Origin: Shinisaurus crocodilurus
Taxonomy: Eukaryota; Chordata; Lepidosauria; Squamata; Shinisauridae
Direction: 5' to 3'
Assembly (NCBI GenBank): GCA_021292165.1
Contig: JAHFWL010001016.1
Span: 1-64,000, forward strand
Length of the DNA: 64,000 bases
A model generated the notes under the pieces. It did no database searches. It was not told the origin of the DNA and worked only from the letters and a program-made list of their open reading frames with translations. The first letter of the stretch is position 1, and the number at the start of each line of letters is the position of its first letter. Below, one piece after another: positions 43,105-53,828 of this stretch. The translations under genes were made by a program, and so were the position numbers.

Positions 43105-43580
43105 GAATGTTCGACTCAGCAAATAGGAATAGCCTCATGTTTCCCTGTCACCCCCTTTCGCCTTCTCAAACTGCTGGAGAGAGGAAAAGCAAACCCAGCA
43201 GGAGTTTCTTCCGCCAGATCTCTTGGTATACAATGAAAGGGGCGGGGAGACCACAGTCTGACTCTGTGCCAGCAGTAGCCCCACTCCTTTCATACACACA
43301 CTCTGCTCCTCAAGTGCTCCGAAGGGAATGGACGGAAGGAGGAGACATTCCCAGGAATTTGCTGTACGAATAGCCACAGGACTCCGGCTTGCTTTCCCGA
43401 TGCCCCTTCAGATAAGACACAGTTCACATAAGGAAGGCACCACCAGCACAACATGTAAAAGCTAATGTGAAACCTGCATGAAGATCAGCCTTCCTGCAGA
43501 TGGCTTGAACTACAACTCCCAGCATCCTCCAGCCAGCAATGGGATGTAACTTCAACAAACTCAGCAGATGGGACTAAAGC

Positions 43581-43708
43581 AGCCTTCCCCACCCTGGGAC
43601 TCTCCAGGTAGGTTGGCAACACCCATAATTCCCAGCCAACATTGCCAAAGTCTGGGAATTATGGGTGTTGGCAATGCAACACACCTGGAGGGCGGCAGGT
43701 TGGGGTTA
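43581..43708. mobile_element. Palindromic MITE (CAGCCTTCCCCAA family)
   Basis: CAGCCTTCCCCACCCTGGGACTCTCCAGG is mirrored by CACCTGGAGGGCGGCAGGTTGGGG. The inner pair is AACACCCATAATTCCCAG and CTGGGAATTATGGGTGTT. Confidence 0.8.
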
Positions 43709-43711
43709 GCC

Positions 43712-43900
43712 CAGTGGAGGCTGCTGGCTCCAATGTCAGCGGGGCACTCCAGATTTTACTCTGAACTTTTAAGGAACTATCCATGGTGCTGGAACCCCCC
43801 CTTTTTTCATTCAGAACCATGGATAGCTCCTTAAAAGTTAGGCATGAAATCCGGAGCAGATACACAGCCCTGCAGACATTGGAGCCAGCAGCCTCCACTG
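43712..43900. mobile_element. hAT-like palindromic MITE (CAGTGGAGGCTG family)
   Basis: CAGTGGAGGCTGCTGGCTCCAATGTC is mirrored by GACATTGGAGCCAGCAGCCTCCACTG. Inner pair AGGAACTATCCATGGT and ACCATGGATAGCTCCT. Flanks GGTTAGCC and GGCCAGAC are only partly alike. Confidence 0.85.
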
Positions 43901-44071
43901 GGCCAGACTAAAGACTGAAGAGGCCTAATGCATTTAACAGAGGGAGTGCCCCTGATCAAGGGGAGCACTGGAACTAGTAATGGGCAAGCTCGCTGAAGCT
44001 GCCCTTGGATTAACTTGGCGATTACACCCACCACCACCACCTCAAAGATTTCAGGTAATATTTATGAGCTA

Positions 44072-44317
44072 CAGTCATGCCTTGGATTGAGAGCATAATT
44101 CGTTCCGGAAAGGTGCTTGTAATCCAAAACACTCTTATAGCAAAACAAAATCCCCCCAAAAAAATTTGTACAGAGATTTTTAATTTAAGCCGTACTACAG
44201 TACTTGTATTGCAAGACGACGCTTGTATATCAAGTAAAAAATAAATAAATATTAAAAATTTAGCTTGTCTTGCAAAACGCTCTCAAACCAAGTTACTTGT
44301 AATCCAAGGTATTACTG
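44072..44317 (-). mobile_element. Tigger/pogo-type MITE, copy 3
   Basis: CAGTCATGCCTTGG...CCAAGGTATTACTG with TA on both sides. Reverse relative to copies 1 and 2. Confidence 0.9.
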
Positions 44318-44365
44318 TAACTCCCTTCTTTGTGCTTGTCAACAAAGGAATGGTGGCTTATAAGC

Positions 44366-44515
44366 CCTCATAGGAACATAGGACGCTGCCTTATACTGGG
44401 TCAGACCCTTGGCCCACGTAGCCCAGTGTTGCCAACACTGGCTGGCAGCAATGGCTCTCCAGGGTTTCAGGCAGGAGTTCTTCCAGCTCTCAATACCCCA
44501 AACATCATTTTGGAG
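44366..44515 (-). mobile_element. tRNA-derived SINE (family T), 5'-truncated
   Basis: CATAGGAACATAGGACGCTGCCTTATACTGGGTCAGACC tail end, GCCAACACTGGCTGGCAGC, CTCTCCAGGGTTTCAGGCAGGAG. The tRNA head is missing. Confidence 0.85.
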
Positions 44516-45144
44516 GGATCTAATTAAACAAGGAATATATCAAAGAATATTCTACTGTTAACGGAACTCAGACAAGAATAGGAACACAATTTCTTTTTAT
44601 TCTTGTTCGAATAGTTGACCTTTATTGTATTTGTTGACTATTGTACAATGCAGAGTCATTAAATAAAACAAAGTTTAAAAAACAAACAAACTTTCCAAAC
44701 CCCCCTCTTCCATCCTTCTTTCCCACCCTATATAATCTAACGGAGCCGCTTTACTCCAGTTGGTTGCATGGGGTGGGGGTGGGGGAGGAGAGTCCTATAG
44801 GAATGAAATCGGGGGGGGGATGGGTCCATCCCCTGGGGGAGGCTGCCATACCTTCCAAATTTACCCCTGCAGTGTTCCCCCATCTCTATCAAGCTAATGG
44901 AGCAAACCCACTTCCTCAGTTTGCAGCAGGGGCAAAGCTGGACATTTTTCTCCAAGCTGGAAAAATTGAGGAGCTTATTCATTTTCTTACTTATTTCTTT
45001 GTTATATTTTTAATCCCCCTGATAATGGATGTTCTCTGTTTGTTTGTTTTTAAATGAGCTTATTGACAATTGTATGTATACATGGAACAATGTAACAGAA
45101 GCAATAAACAATTAAGAAGATGAACTTAAACAAGTGTAGCCTGC
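44516..45144. other. Unique sequence
   Basis: G-rich run at 44812-44819. The open plus frame of 138 codons at 44641-45057 has no recognised domain. Confidence 0.3.
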
Positions 45145-45901
45145 ATTTTGGGTTTAAGAGTGGGGGACATTTATTATTAAATGTTTTATGAGGTTAGATA
45201 ATAATAAAAAAACTTACTGTAAAACCAGTTATATACAGGTAAGTAGATGTTTTGGCTAATTGTATCTTATTGACTGCTCTACTACGCAGGTAAGTACATC
45301 ACTCCCAAAAGAAGGTATGTGTCTTTGGAGGCAAAATCTGGGAAGTTCCTTTATTGACATGAGTAAGCAACGGAAGCCAGGTTTCGAGAAAATCATCTTG
45401 CTTAATAACCCATCTTGCCAGTCTACTTTGGTGTGTTCATTTTTCTGCTAGAGCTACTTGCCAAATCCTGGTGAACCAACATGGGACTCTTTATCCATGT
45501 TTAAGTTTTCTACTGCTTAGCTATTTCAATTCTAGCAGTCGTCGACAAAATATAACTAGCTGTTTGTGTCTGCCATACACTCTATGGGCATGTTTCAGAG
45601 GTAGCAAAGCCAAAAGGGGTTCCATCCCTTTCAGGTGGACTTACAGAACCCCAAAAGTTCTATTATAAGCCTGGTTTGGGAAAACTTTCTGGCATCTCTA
45701 CTTGGAACTTTTCCAGGAAAAAGAAAGCTACTTTGAAGTTGGCTTAGGAAGCCTGGTTTGCACATAACCATCATTTTTAAAATACACGCACTGATGTTCC
45801 TTATTTGTTAGAAGCAGAAAGTTTTACAGTAAGTTTTTTTATTATTATCTAACCTCATAAAACATTTAATAATAAATGTCCCCCACTCTTAAACCCAAAA
45901 T
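45145..45901. mobile_element. Perfect 81-bp inverted repeat around 595 bp
   Basis: 45145-45225 is the exact reverse complement of 45821-45901 (81 of 81). The arms start ATTTTGGGTTTAAGAGTGGG and contain ACTTACTGTAAAAC at the inner end. The interior is non-coding, with no domain. It could be a non-autonomous TIR transposon of an unrecognised group or a replication template-switch product. No convincing target duplication was found. Confidence 0.85.
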
Positions 45902-47379
45902 CCTGGCATGTTCAAATCAGAATGGCATTTAGCTATAATAAACTCTATTTTAAAAAGTTTACATAAGCCTGATAGAGATAAGTGCACAACAGGATCAAAG
46001 CACTTATGACTAAGCCCAGCTCTGTCCCCACCACACTTTGCAGATTTTTGCAGAAAGCAAGAAATTGCCTTCACGTCAAGGAGCAGAACAAAGCAACATT
46101 CAACGTAAAAACACCCCAAAGGGCAAACGTCCCTACTGAATTGTGGCCGAATACCAGAATTCCACTATGAGACTGAAATTACCCAACAAAAAAAGGTCTA
46201 AGAAATGAAATGGGATAAAGCAACAACAACAACAACAACAACAGGTAGTAAGAAGGGATAAAATGCATGAGGAAACACAAACACCAGAATTCCAAAAATG
46301 GCTGAGTCAAATTCAAAATAAACCTTTGTGCAGACTGTATAGCTTGCCAACTTTGGCAACCAAACTGGAGACATTCAATGACAACAACAAGAAGGGCCGC
46401 TGTAGCATGGTGCAAAATTTGACTTGGGTTGTTTGGAGAACCAAAGGAACTATTTCAGGAAATCAGAAATAAAAGACTGGAAGCTGCCAAGGTAAGACTA
46501 AATCCACCTGCACGCAGAGACACAAAATAGTGGCAGAGAACAAAACAAGTTTCATATTTGATACACTGCTGGAACTCCTAAATACCAGCGTTCAGCCACA
46601 AAGAACCCAGAGTCGCTGCTTTTCAAAGCAAATCACAGCAGCTAACAGTTACGTTCAGGCTCCTGCTTTAATGAGCTCATCGAGAGAAGGGATGCGGCTT
46701 TTCACGTAGCCATCCATCGCTGTTACAACTCTAAGTCTAATTTAACTTACCGGTAGATTGTTTCTAAGCTCGGACCCTGAGCTTCTAGGAGGAGCTGGCA
46801 TCACCAGAGGCAGAGCATCTCTGACCCAGAGGGCAACCTGGGCATGGAAGAGGCCTCACTGCTCGACCTGTCTTAGTGATGGCTTTCTTTCAAATGTTAC
46901 TGGAATGGTGTAGCAGGCAGCCATGTTGTGGTGACATTCACATGAAAATATGAAGCTGTCATACGCTGAGTCAGACCATTGGGCTATAGAGCCCAATGCG
47001 GTCTACTCCATGAATGGGGAACTTCCGGCCTGCTGGAGGTCCCATTCTGGCCCACCAACTCCCCTGCCTTATTTCCAATCACCGATGAAGGTAAACATGC
47101 TTCTGCAGGGTATTGTTTCACCTATTGCGAGCAACAGATCAATCCCACAAACCCTTGGAATCAGAGTTAAGGGCTTCCAGGTCAAAGGTTTAATTTACAG
47201 GAAAGTTTGAGAGCGTGACACCTCACCTTCTAGAGGTGACTATCAGGCAGAATAAACAAAATTAACCAATCATACAATAAATACCAAACATTGGTTGCTT
47301 GCCAATGTGAAAGACGGTGATTAAAAACAGGTGGAGTCCATGAATGGCATGGAATAATGAACATATAGCACGAAGAATA
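45902..47379. other. Unique sequence with (CAA)n and a SINE scrap
   Basis: A (CAA)n run lies at 46220-46242. A short reverse piece of family T SINE (GAAGCTGTCATACGCTGAGTCAGACC) lies at 46951-47010. The rest is unrecognised. Confidence 0.4.
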
Positions 47380-47387
47380 CTATAGAA

Positions 47388-47522
47388 CAGTGTTCTCCAA
47401 CCTTGGGTCCCCAGATGTTTTTGGCCTACAGCTCCCAGCATGCCCCAGCCAGCGTAGCTGGCTGGGGCATGCTGGGAATTGTAGGTCAAAAACATCTGGG
47501 GACCCAAGGTTGGAGAACACTG
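47388..47522. mobile_element. Palindromic hAT MITE (135 bp), copy 2, perfect TSD
   Basis: Same element as 40397-40531, here with perfect CTATAGAA at 47380-47387 and 47523-47530. Confidence 0.97.
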
Positions 47523-47530
47523 CTATAGAA

Positions 47531-48256
47531 TACTCATACTGGAAGCAGGAAGTTAATTTTGCCTTGCTCTGGTTCTCTAATTTACCATCACCTATGAATC
47601 ATAGTGTAAAACTTTGGGTACTGCTGGAAAAGTTGAGGTGCTCACACTCCTGAAAGCACTTAGTCTCTGCTTTTGTATCCCACCCCATCCCTCTTCTTCA
47701 TTCTCTCCCCTCCGCCCCGCTCCATTCAGAAGGTGGAATTAGCAATGGCAACATACACCACAGGCTGTAGAGGGACTGGTTAGTCATAACGTCGGTATCA
47801 AGTTAATTTCAGCAAAAAAAGGGGATTTCATCCCACAAATTAGAAATGCTTTATGTAACATCAAAGCTACAAAACACACAAGAGGAACAGAATACGTGAC
47901 AAAGTGCAGACATTCGATACCTTTCTGTGTAGGCCTCTCCTTGCAGTTGCTTTAAAGCAAAATCCACCTCCTTGGTATTAAAGCCCAGGGAATTCCTAGC
48001 TTCATGAAAACTGTCAAGGGAAAAGAAAGACACATTCAATGATATGACAAACACAAAGGGAATAAATATGTTTACAAAAATGGACAAAAGTTTCATACAA
48101 AAGCTCCATTGCTTTTAGCACAACTTTTGCAAAACAAAACAAAAAAAAAAAAAAAAAACCAACCATTCTTCTCCTTTATCAGATCATACCAAGTGCAGAA
48201 ATATAATGTGGTCATCTCTCTTGTATGGATCCTGGGAAAACTTCTCTCAGTTTAAG
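47531..48256. other. Unique sequence, A run
   Basis: No family recognised. A-rich run at 48129-48158. Confidence 0.35.
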
Positions 48257-48470
48257 AACCAGTGTGGTGTCACTGGATTATGGCTGAGGAAGACTTGGAT
48301 CTGAATCCTCATAGCCTAGAAGTCATTGGCTGACTTGGGCCAATCACACACACACACACCCTCTCAGCCTAACCTACCTCCCACATTTGTTATGATAAAA
48401 TGGAGGAAGGGTCATGTACTGCACCTTGAACTCCTTCAGGAAGGGCAGGATAGATGGACGGGTGGAAGGG
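48257..48470 (+). mobile_element. Sauria SINE
   Basis: GAACCAGTGTGGTGTCACTGG head, TTGGCTGACTTGGGCCAATCAC, CTCTCAGCCTAACCTACCTCCC, GAAGGGCAGGATAGATG. A small CA run has grown inside at 48346-48358. Confidence 0.85.
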
Positions 48471-48651
48471 TAAATTGAAGGAAGCCAAGAAGGTTAGACA
48501 ACAAATGAACCAGAGATAATTTCCAGCCTTTAGAGGCTCCCCCTCCCCATCCTTGGTGGTCTGAATCTGGCAAAACAAGCCCATATTATCATGGTTTACC
48601 ATCTACATCATGTGTCTTCAACTGTTCTACAGATCTAGGAAGTTATTATGA

Positions 48652-49135
48652 ACTTAGGAAGAGCCCTGCTGGATCAGACCAAGGGTCCATCTAGTCCAGC
48701 ATTCTGTTCACACAACCAGCTGCCCATGGAAACCCACAAGCAGGACATGAGTACAGCACTCAACCAGCTGCCCATGGAAACCCACAAGCAGGACATGAGT
48801 GCAACAGCACCCTCCTGCCCATGCTCCCCAGCAACTGGTATTGACAGGCATACTGCCTCTGATACTGGAGGCAGCATATAGCCATCAGGACTAGTAGCCA
48901 TAGATAGCCTTCTCCTCCATGAATTTGTCCAGGCCCCTTTTAAAGCCCTCCAAATTGGTGGCCATCACTACATCTTGTGGAAGTGAATTCCATAGTTTAA
49001 CTAGGCGCTGCGTGAAGAAGTCCTTCCTTTTATCTGTCCTGAATCTCCCACCAATCCACTTCATGGGATGACCCCATTGGGTTCTAGTATTAGGAGAGAG
49101 GGAGAAAAATGTCTCCCTATCCACTTTCTCCATAA
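48652..49135 (-). mobile_element. Family A LINE, ORF2 C-terminus and 3' UTR
   Basis: On the minus strand an 80-codon frame (49133-48891) reads GGRFRTDKRKDFFTQRLVK, LWNSLPQDVVMATNLEGF and KRGLDKFMEEKA. This matches the CR1 ORF2 C-terminus pattern RFRxDxRKxFFT...WNxLP. The 3' UTR follows, ending CAGCAGGGCTCTTCC. This copy identifies the many short family A ends as LINE 3' UTRs. Confidence 0.9.
48714..48809. repeat. 48-bp tandem duplication in LINE 3' UTR
   Basis: Two units beginning AACCAGCTGCCCATGG at 48714 and 48762, nearly identical. They remove the normal CAGTGGCC context of the first unit. Confidence 0.9.
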
Positions 49136-49187
49136 AAGTAATACAAGTTAAAAAATAAAAATAAATGTGAGTCCCATATGTTGCAGT

Positions 49188-49510
49188 TTGGGGAGGAAGT
49201 AAAGCACATGATTCTCATGCAGAAGGTCCTAAGTTCCATCCCCAGCATCTCCAGGTAAGGCCGGGGAAGACTCCTGTCCAAAATCCAGCAGAGCTGCTGC
49301 CAGTCGGGGAAGACTTGGGTAGGTGAGTTGAACTACAACTCCCATCTTGCCAAGCCAGCCTGGCTATTGGTCATGCTGGCTGGGAATTAGGAGAGGTGTA
49401 GCCCTACACATATGGAAAGAAGCACCAGGGTAGGGAAGGCCAACATAGGCAGTACTGAGCTAAAGGGAACTGGGGCTTGAGTCAGTATACGGCAGCTTCT
49501 TATAACCAAA
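49188..49510 (+). mobile_element. tRNA-derived SINE (family T) split by a MITE
   Basis: TTGGGGAGGAAGTAAAGCAC head, GCAGAAGGTCCTAAGTTCCATCCCC, CAGAGCTGCTGCCAGTC. It resumes with ATAGGCAGTACTGAGC and the tail ATACGGCAGCTTCTTATA after 49445. Confidence 0.8.
49301..49445. mobile_element. Palindromic MITE nested in the SINE
   Basis: GTTGAACTACAACTCCCATCTTGCCAAGCCAGCC with mirrored GGTCATGCTGGCTGGGAATTAGGAG, ending GGGTAGGGAAGGCC. A member of the CAGCCTTCCCCAA group, diverged; ends approximate. Confidence 0.65.
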
Positions 49511-49530
49511 ATGAGAGTGGAACCAGGAGT

Positions 49531-49680
49531 ACTGGGGCCATAGCTCAGTGGTAGAGCACCTGCTGTGCATGCAGAAGGCTGCAGGTTCAGTCCCCGGCAT
49601 CTGCAGGTAAGGATGGTACGGAACCCTGTCTGAAACCCTGGAGAGCTTCTGCCCCTCCACACAGCAAATTCAGCAGGGTG
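49531..49680 (+). mobile_element. tRNA-derived SINE (family T), best-preserved head
   Basis: GGGGCCATAGCTCAGTGGTAGAGCACC (A box TAGCTCAGTGG), CTGCAGGTTCAGTCCCCGGC (B box GGTTCAGTCCC), GTCTGAAACCCTGGAGAGC. The tRNA-like part is preserved enough to show the Pol III promoter boxes. Confidence 0.9.
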
Positions 49681-49762
49681 GGTGCACAAATGGCCAGGGG
49701 CGGGGAGGCACATGCAACCCACAGGCCACCTGTTGGCCACCCCTGCTATAGACAATGCAGAA

Positions 49763-49932
49763 GATGAGAAGAGCCCTGCTGGATCAGAGGAAAAGTAGAT
49801 CTAATCCAGTATCCTGTTTCCCGCAGTGGCCAACCAGATACTTCTGGGTAGCCTGCAAGCAGGTCTTGACAGTGATGGTGATAGCCTTGTAGGCTCCTCC
49901 CAACTCTATAGATCTATGAAATCTATGGAACT
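49763..49932 (-). mobile_element. LINE 3' ends, family A then CR1-type tail
   Basis: AGAAGAGCCCTGCTGGATCAGAGG...CAGTGGCCAACCAGATAC in reverse, then at 49884-49930 a plus-sense CCTTGTAGGCTCCTCCCAACTCTATAG...TATGAAATCTATGG, a CR1 3' terminus. Two different elements abut. Confidence 0.7.
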
Positions 49933-49940
49933 ATTTGTTT

Positions 49941-49976
49941 GACACGCACGCACACACACACACACACACACACACA
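49941..49976. repeat. (CA)n microsatellite
   Basis: Nearly pure CA run beginning with ACACGCACGC. Confidence 0.95.
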
Positions 49977-50224
49977 GCAAAAGAACAAAGCAGCATTGAA
50001 ACAAATTCAAATAGGAGCACTTTGCTGAAGTGAAAAGGCAGGGCAAACATTTCAAAACAAAGAAATATACCTCATGCATTTGATAAAGTGGGAGTTAGTC
50101 CATGAGAGATGATGCCACAATAAATAAATGCCTTCCCCTTTGGCATATTGTCACAAGACCCTTTTGCTACCACAAGTTAATTACCCCTCAGGGTATTACT
50201 TGTAGGGAAGGGAGAACCAGCAAT

Positions 50225-50393
50225 TTTTGAATGTGCCTAAATTCTCCAAAAGCCATGTTGAAGTTAGTTTCAGCTCACTCCCATTTTCATTTTCGACTTA
50301 TTTTTCAGCTAGTTCAAATGGGAAAAGTGCACATTTCTCTGCATATTTTTCAAAAGTTTGGACTTTCCCCCATAGATTAAAGTGTCAAAATGC

Positions 50394-50426
<33 letters not shown>

Positions 50427-50570
50427 AACTGCATTTTCAAAGTGCACATTTTTTAAAAAGCATTTTTCAAATGCGATTGCAAATTATGGAATTTGTGGAT
50501 GTTTCTCGGAGAAAGAAAAAAGCACTCCTGCTCGCATTCGGGATTGCAAACGGGACATGTTCGCATGATT
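50225..50570. mobile_element. hAT-like fragment with (GT)n inside
   Basis: AAAAGTGCACATTTCTCTGCATATTTTTCAAAAG, AAAGTGCACATTTTTTAAAAAGC, GAATTTGTGGATGTTTCTC. Related to the AAATTTGCACAAAT group. A (GT)14 run lies at 50400-50427. Ends not found. Confidence 0.45.
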
Positions 50571-51784
50571 TGCAAACAGAATTCTTGTATATGCCGAATT
50601 GCTTATGTCAGGAGCTCCTGGATCTGTGTATGGTTCCCCCATGTGGTGAACCATTGACCCTCAGGCAGCAGCCTCCTCAATGAAGTAGCTTCCAGCCCTG
50701 GACTGCTCTGCCCACTCAGGCTAGTCACTGGATCCTCCTGGGCAGGAAGGAGTAGGAAGGCTTTCCTGTTCCAGCTGAGCAACAAGGTCTTGAGCTCTGG
50801 CATGTTCCTACAGTCTTTGGTTATCATTCAGTCCTGACTTGCTCCTCGATCTTGCCTCCTGCTCTGCCCTTGGGACTGAAGGACAAACCAGGACTGGACT
50901 ACTGGCTTGTTCCATGGCTTCCAGTTCCTGGTTCACCTCAAACTGCTGCCCATGGCCCAGCCTGAGCAGGAATGTCAAAAGAGTGGGCTTTCTTTACCAT
51001 TTCCTATTCCTCTCTCCAAATAGGCCGTTACCCCTCACTCTTACATTTTTGCCCTTCTAAGCCCCACCAGTCCTTTTTCTTACTTAAAGAAAAACAAAAC
51101 TCTGTTGTTTTGCAAATGAGACTCTCACATTAGAAAAGCTTACTCAAATCTATCCACACTGCCATATTTGTACCGTTGACTCTGGTTGCGGAGTTTGGAG
51201 TACTTCCTTAATGAAGAATCGTAGACCCCAGGACACCCCTGGGCAAATGACTAATATAGCTGTAACGAGAGCTGTGCTAAGCAAAGCTGAGTATAACTCC
51301 CCCCCCCCCGGACTATTCTAGCTTCCATCAAATCACCAGGGGACGTAGCAGACATAAGAAGTGAAGAAGAGTTTTCTTGGGATTTAAGGAGAAGGCATAA
51401 TTGACACATATTGCCAACAAACGGTCTAAATGATCTTGATGCCCTGGCTGAAGAACATGTCCAGCTTATCAAAACTGCCTCCTCTACTAGCAACATCTTT
51501 GAAACATTTCTGCATAATTCCCTCTCGCAGCAAAGAGTGGAGTTCTCTAATGTTGGAATCCGTTTGGAGAGAAATCTTATTAGCTTTCAGATTCACTTAA
51601 TGTTTCTTTTGATTCTCTTCATAGCCCTCGTCCCAACAGTCTATGCCTGCTCAGTTCATCCTAGAATCACCAAGTTTCATAGAAAATTCAACATCTGTAA
51701 CATGAGGATGTTATCCCCCCCCCCCTTTTCCTTTTAAAAACTACATTCTTGGTGGTTACACCCAGCAGAGCTTTTGGGGAGGTT
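50571..51784. other. Unique sequence
   Basis: No family recognised; C runs at 51299-51308 and 51715-51725. Confidence 0.35.
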
Positions 51785-51789
51785 ACATC

Positions 51790-52187
51790 AATGACCTGAT
51801 TCGCACAACAAAACAACCCATGGTTAACAAACCATGGTTTGTTTGTGAGCGTGCAGGAGTGAGCAAGAGTACTGGTTCCCGTCCACTTCCCAAAATAACC
51901 TAGGAATGCCCTCTTCCTGGGTTGTTGTTGTGATGTCTGAACATGGCACTCTGGGTTGTTTAGGGTTCAACAAGTCAGAGTTTTAACCCATGGTTTGTTG
52001 CTCGGTGAAAATTCTGGGTTGCTTAACCTTAAACAACCTGGAATGCTGGAATGGGGCATTACTGGGTTGTTTAGGTAAGTGGAAGTAACAGCCATGCAGG
52101 AGGCAGCACATTCACTTGCTGCCACACAGCCACATCTAACTATGGGTTAAACAACCCACAGTTAGCCATTGCATGCAAATGGGTCAT
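51790..52187. mobile_element. TIR element with AACAACCCATGG subterminal repeats
   Basis: AATGACCTGATTCGCA at the left is mirrored by TGCAAATGGGTCATT at the right. Both flanks contain several AACAACCC/GGGTTGTT motifs and AACCATGG/CCATGGTT motifs. Non-coding, about 400 bp. Probably hAT-related; no TSD confirmed. Confidence 0.6.
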
Positions 52188-52655
52188 TAGGTTCATATAA
52201 AGGTCTTCAAAGAACTGTAGTTGCTGTTGATGCCATAACAGTTCAAGGTGGGACATTGAAATGACAGAAGGAAAAGAGATGAGCCAATGTGATGCCCCTT
52301 CAACCTACCGTGGTACTGCCCAACAGCGATGGTGTACCCTTCAACCACAACTTGCGTATACCAGCCCCTTGCCATCCCATAAAAATTCATATTCTTTGAT
52401 TAACCACACCAATTGAAATGACCAGATTGGTATGCCAACAAAATTAAATAAATACTGAAACTGGCATGGATAGATTGTGAACAGAACAGGTCTGGGTAGC
52501 ACTGTGTTTACAGCGAGCATAAAATTGTAACACAGTATGCACGCCAAAGCCGTCACACAACCATTGGCAGAGCAGAATCTGTGCTCACTCTAACTACATC
52601 TTTCAATGCCAAATCAGACGTGCCACTGAAAATCTGTGCTCGAATCTCCTGACTT
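52188..52655. other. Unique sequence
   Basis: No family recognised. Confidence 0.3.
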
Positions 52656-52659
52656 AAAT

Positions 52660-52870
52660 TAAATTAGAATTACTTTAAGAATGTATATGCCACCCCTTCA
52701 ATAATAAAAAAAAATTTTTCAGGGCAGCTTACAAATAAAACAATCACAGACAAAACGGGATGCAATAAAATACAGAATAGAATGCACTGCAAAAAGAACA
52801 TTTAAAAAGAAGCAGATAGAAGCTGCATAAAGCAGGAAGAATTAAAATTGAGAGTTAAAAGGCCTGGGGA
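52660..52870 (-). mobile_element. LINE/SINE 3' end
   Basis: TTAAGAATGTATATGCCACCCCTTC, CAGGGCAGCTTACAAATAAAACAATC and GATGCAATAAAATACAG. A common squamate retroelement 3' region in reverse; family not assigned. Confidence 0.5.
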
Positions 52871-52959
52871 GGGGAAAAGGTTGTTGCCTGACATTGAAAA
52901 TACATCACAGTAGGTGGCAGGTAAGCCTCCTTGCAGGGAGCATTCCACACAATTTAGAA

Positions 52960-53285
52960 CAGGGGTGCAGAACTTCAACCAGAGGGCCAAACTCCATTTC
53001 AGAGAAGCTATTGGGGGCTGCATTCCAGTGTTGGGTGGGATGAAAGGCAAAATTGGTGGGGCCAAAGTACCCAAAAATGCCAGTATATTTTAGCTTAAAG
53101 CTCTTATTGCCAGTAGCTAAGCATTAGGAAAGGCATTTCAACCTTTGAGAATGGGGGGGAAAGCTGCACAAAAGCCAGGACATCAACAAGCAATTGGTGG
53201 CCAGGGGAAAGGGAAGAGGGCACGGCCTTCTGGGGAACCCCAGCGGACCAAATTGGGACCCCATGCCTGAGATTCTGCACTCCTG
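52960..53285. mobile_element. hAT MITE (CAGGGGTGCAGAACC ends), copy 3
   Basis: CAGGGGTGCAGAAC...ATTCTGCACTCCTG, interior parallel to 23317-23658 (GGGCCAAACTCCATTTCAGAGAAGC, GGCCTTCTGGGGAACCCC). Flanks ATTTAGAA and TTTTCAGT do not match well. Confidence 0.8.
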
Positions 53286-53288
53286 TTT

Positions 53289-53400
53289 TCAGTGGAGGCT
53301 GGCGGCTCCAATGTCGGCGGGGCTGTGTATCCACTCCATATTTTACTCCTAAATTTAGAGGAGCTATCCATGAGCCTCCCAGAGGCTTCTCTTAGCCCTA
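53289..53400. mobile_element. hAT-like MITE, half element (CAGTGGAGGCTG family)
   Basis: CAGTGGAGGCTGGCGGCTCCAATGTCGGCGGGGC and GAGGAGCTATCCATG. The mirror arm is absent. It abuts the previous hAT element. Confidence 0.75.
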
Positions 53401-53664
53401 CATGGGGAAAAGACAGCATTATGCCAGTCTTTTTTCTCTTTTTTAAAATAATACATGGGGCTACCAGCAGCTTTTGGTTGGATGGGGGGGGCAGGGCAGA
53501 TGGTCCATTTCAATAGGGAAATGGCACAGGCAGAGAGGTGCAACACCTGCCCCTGCCCCCACCCCAGCACTACTGCCTGATCCAGTTCAGGAACCCCACC
53601 TGATCACAGCCCTCCTACCTCACATCGGTTTTGTCCCTCGGTATACCAGTTTAGTAATGCCAGT

Positions 53665-53828
53665 CCTCTCCCTTTTTATCATGACATCAACCCTGTGAGG
53701 TGGGTTAGGCTGAGAGTCTGTGACTGGCCCAAAGTCACCCAATGAGCTTCATGGCTGAGTGGGGACTAGAACCCGGATCTTCCGAGTCCCAGACCAACAC
53801 TCTCACCACTACGCCGCACTGGCTCTCA
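53665..53828 (-). mobile_element. Sauria SINE
   Basis: CAACCCTGTGAGGTGGGTTAGGCTGAGAGTCTGTGACTGG, GACTAGAACCCGGATCTTCC, head GCCGCACTGGCTCTC. The 3' tail part is diverged. Confidence 0.9.

Noticed and set aside
49540..49620. Genuine tRNA gene
   Set aside because: A and B boxes are present, but it is the head of a SINE. The cloverleaf is degenerate and the SINE body follows.
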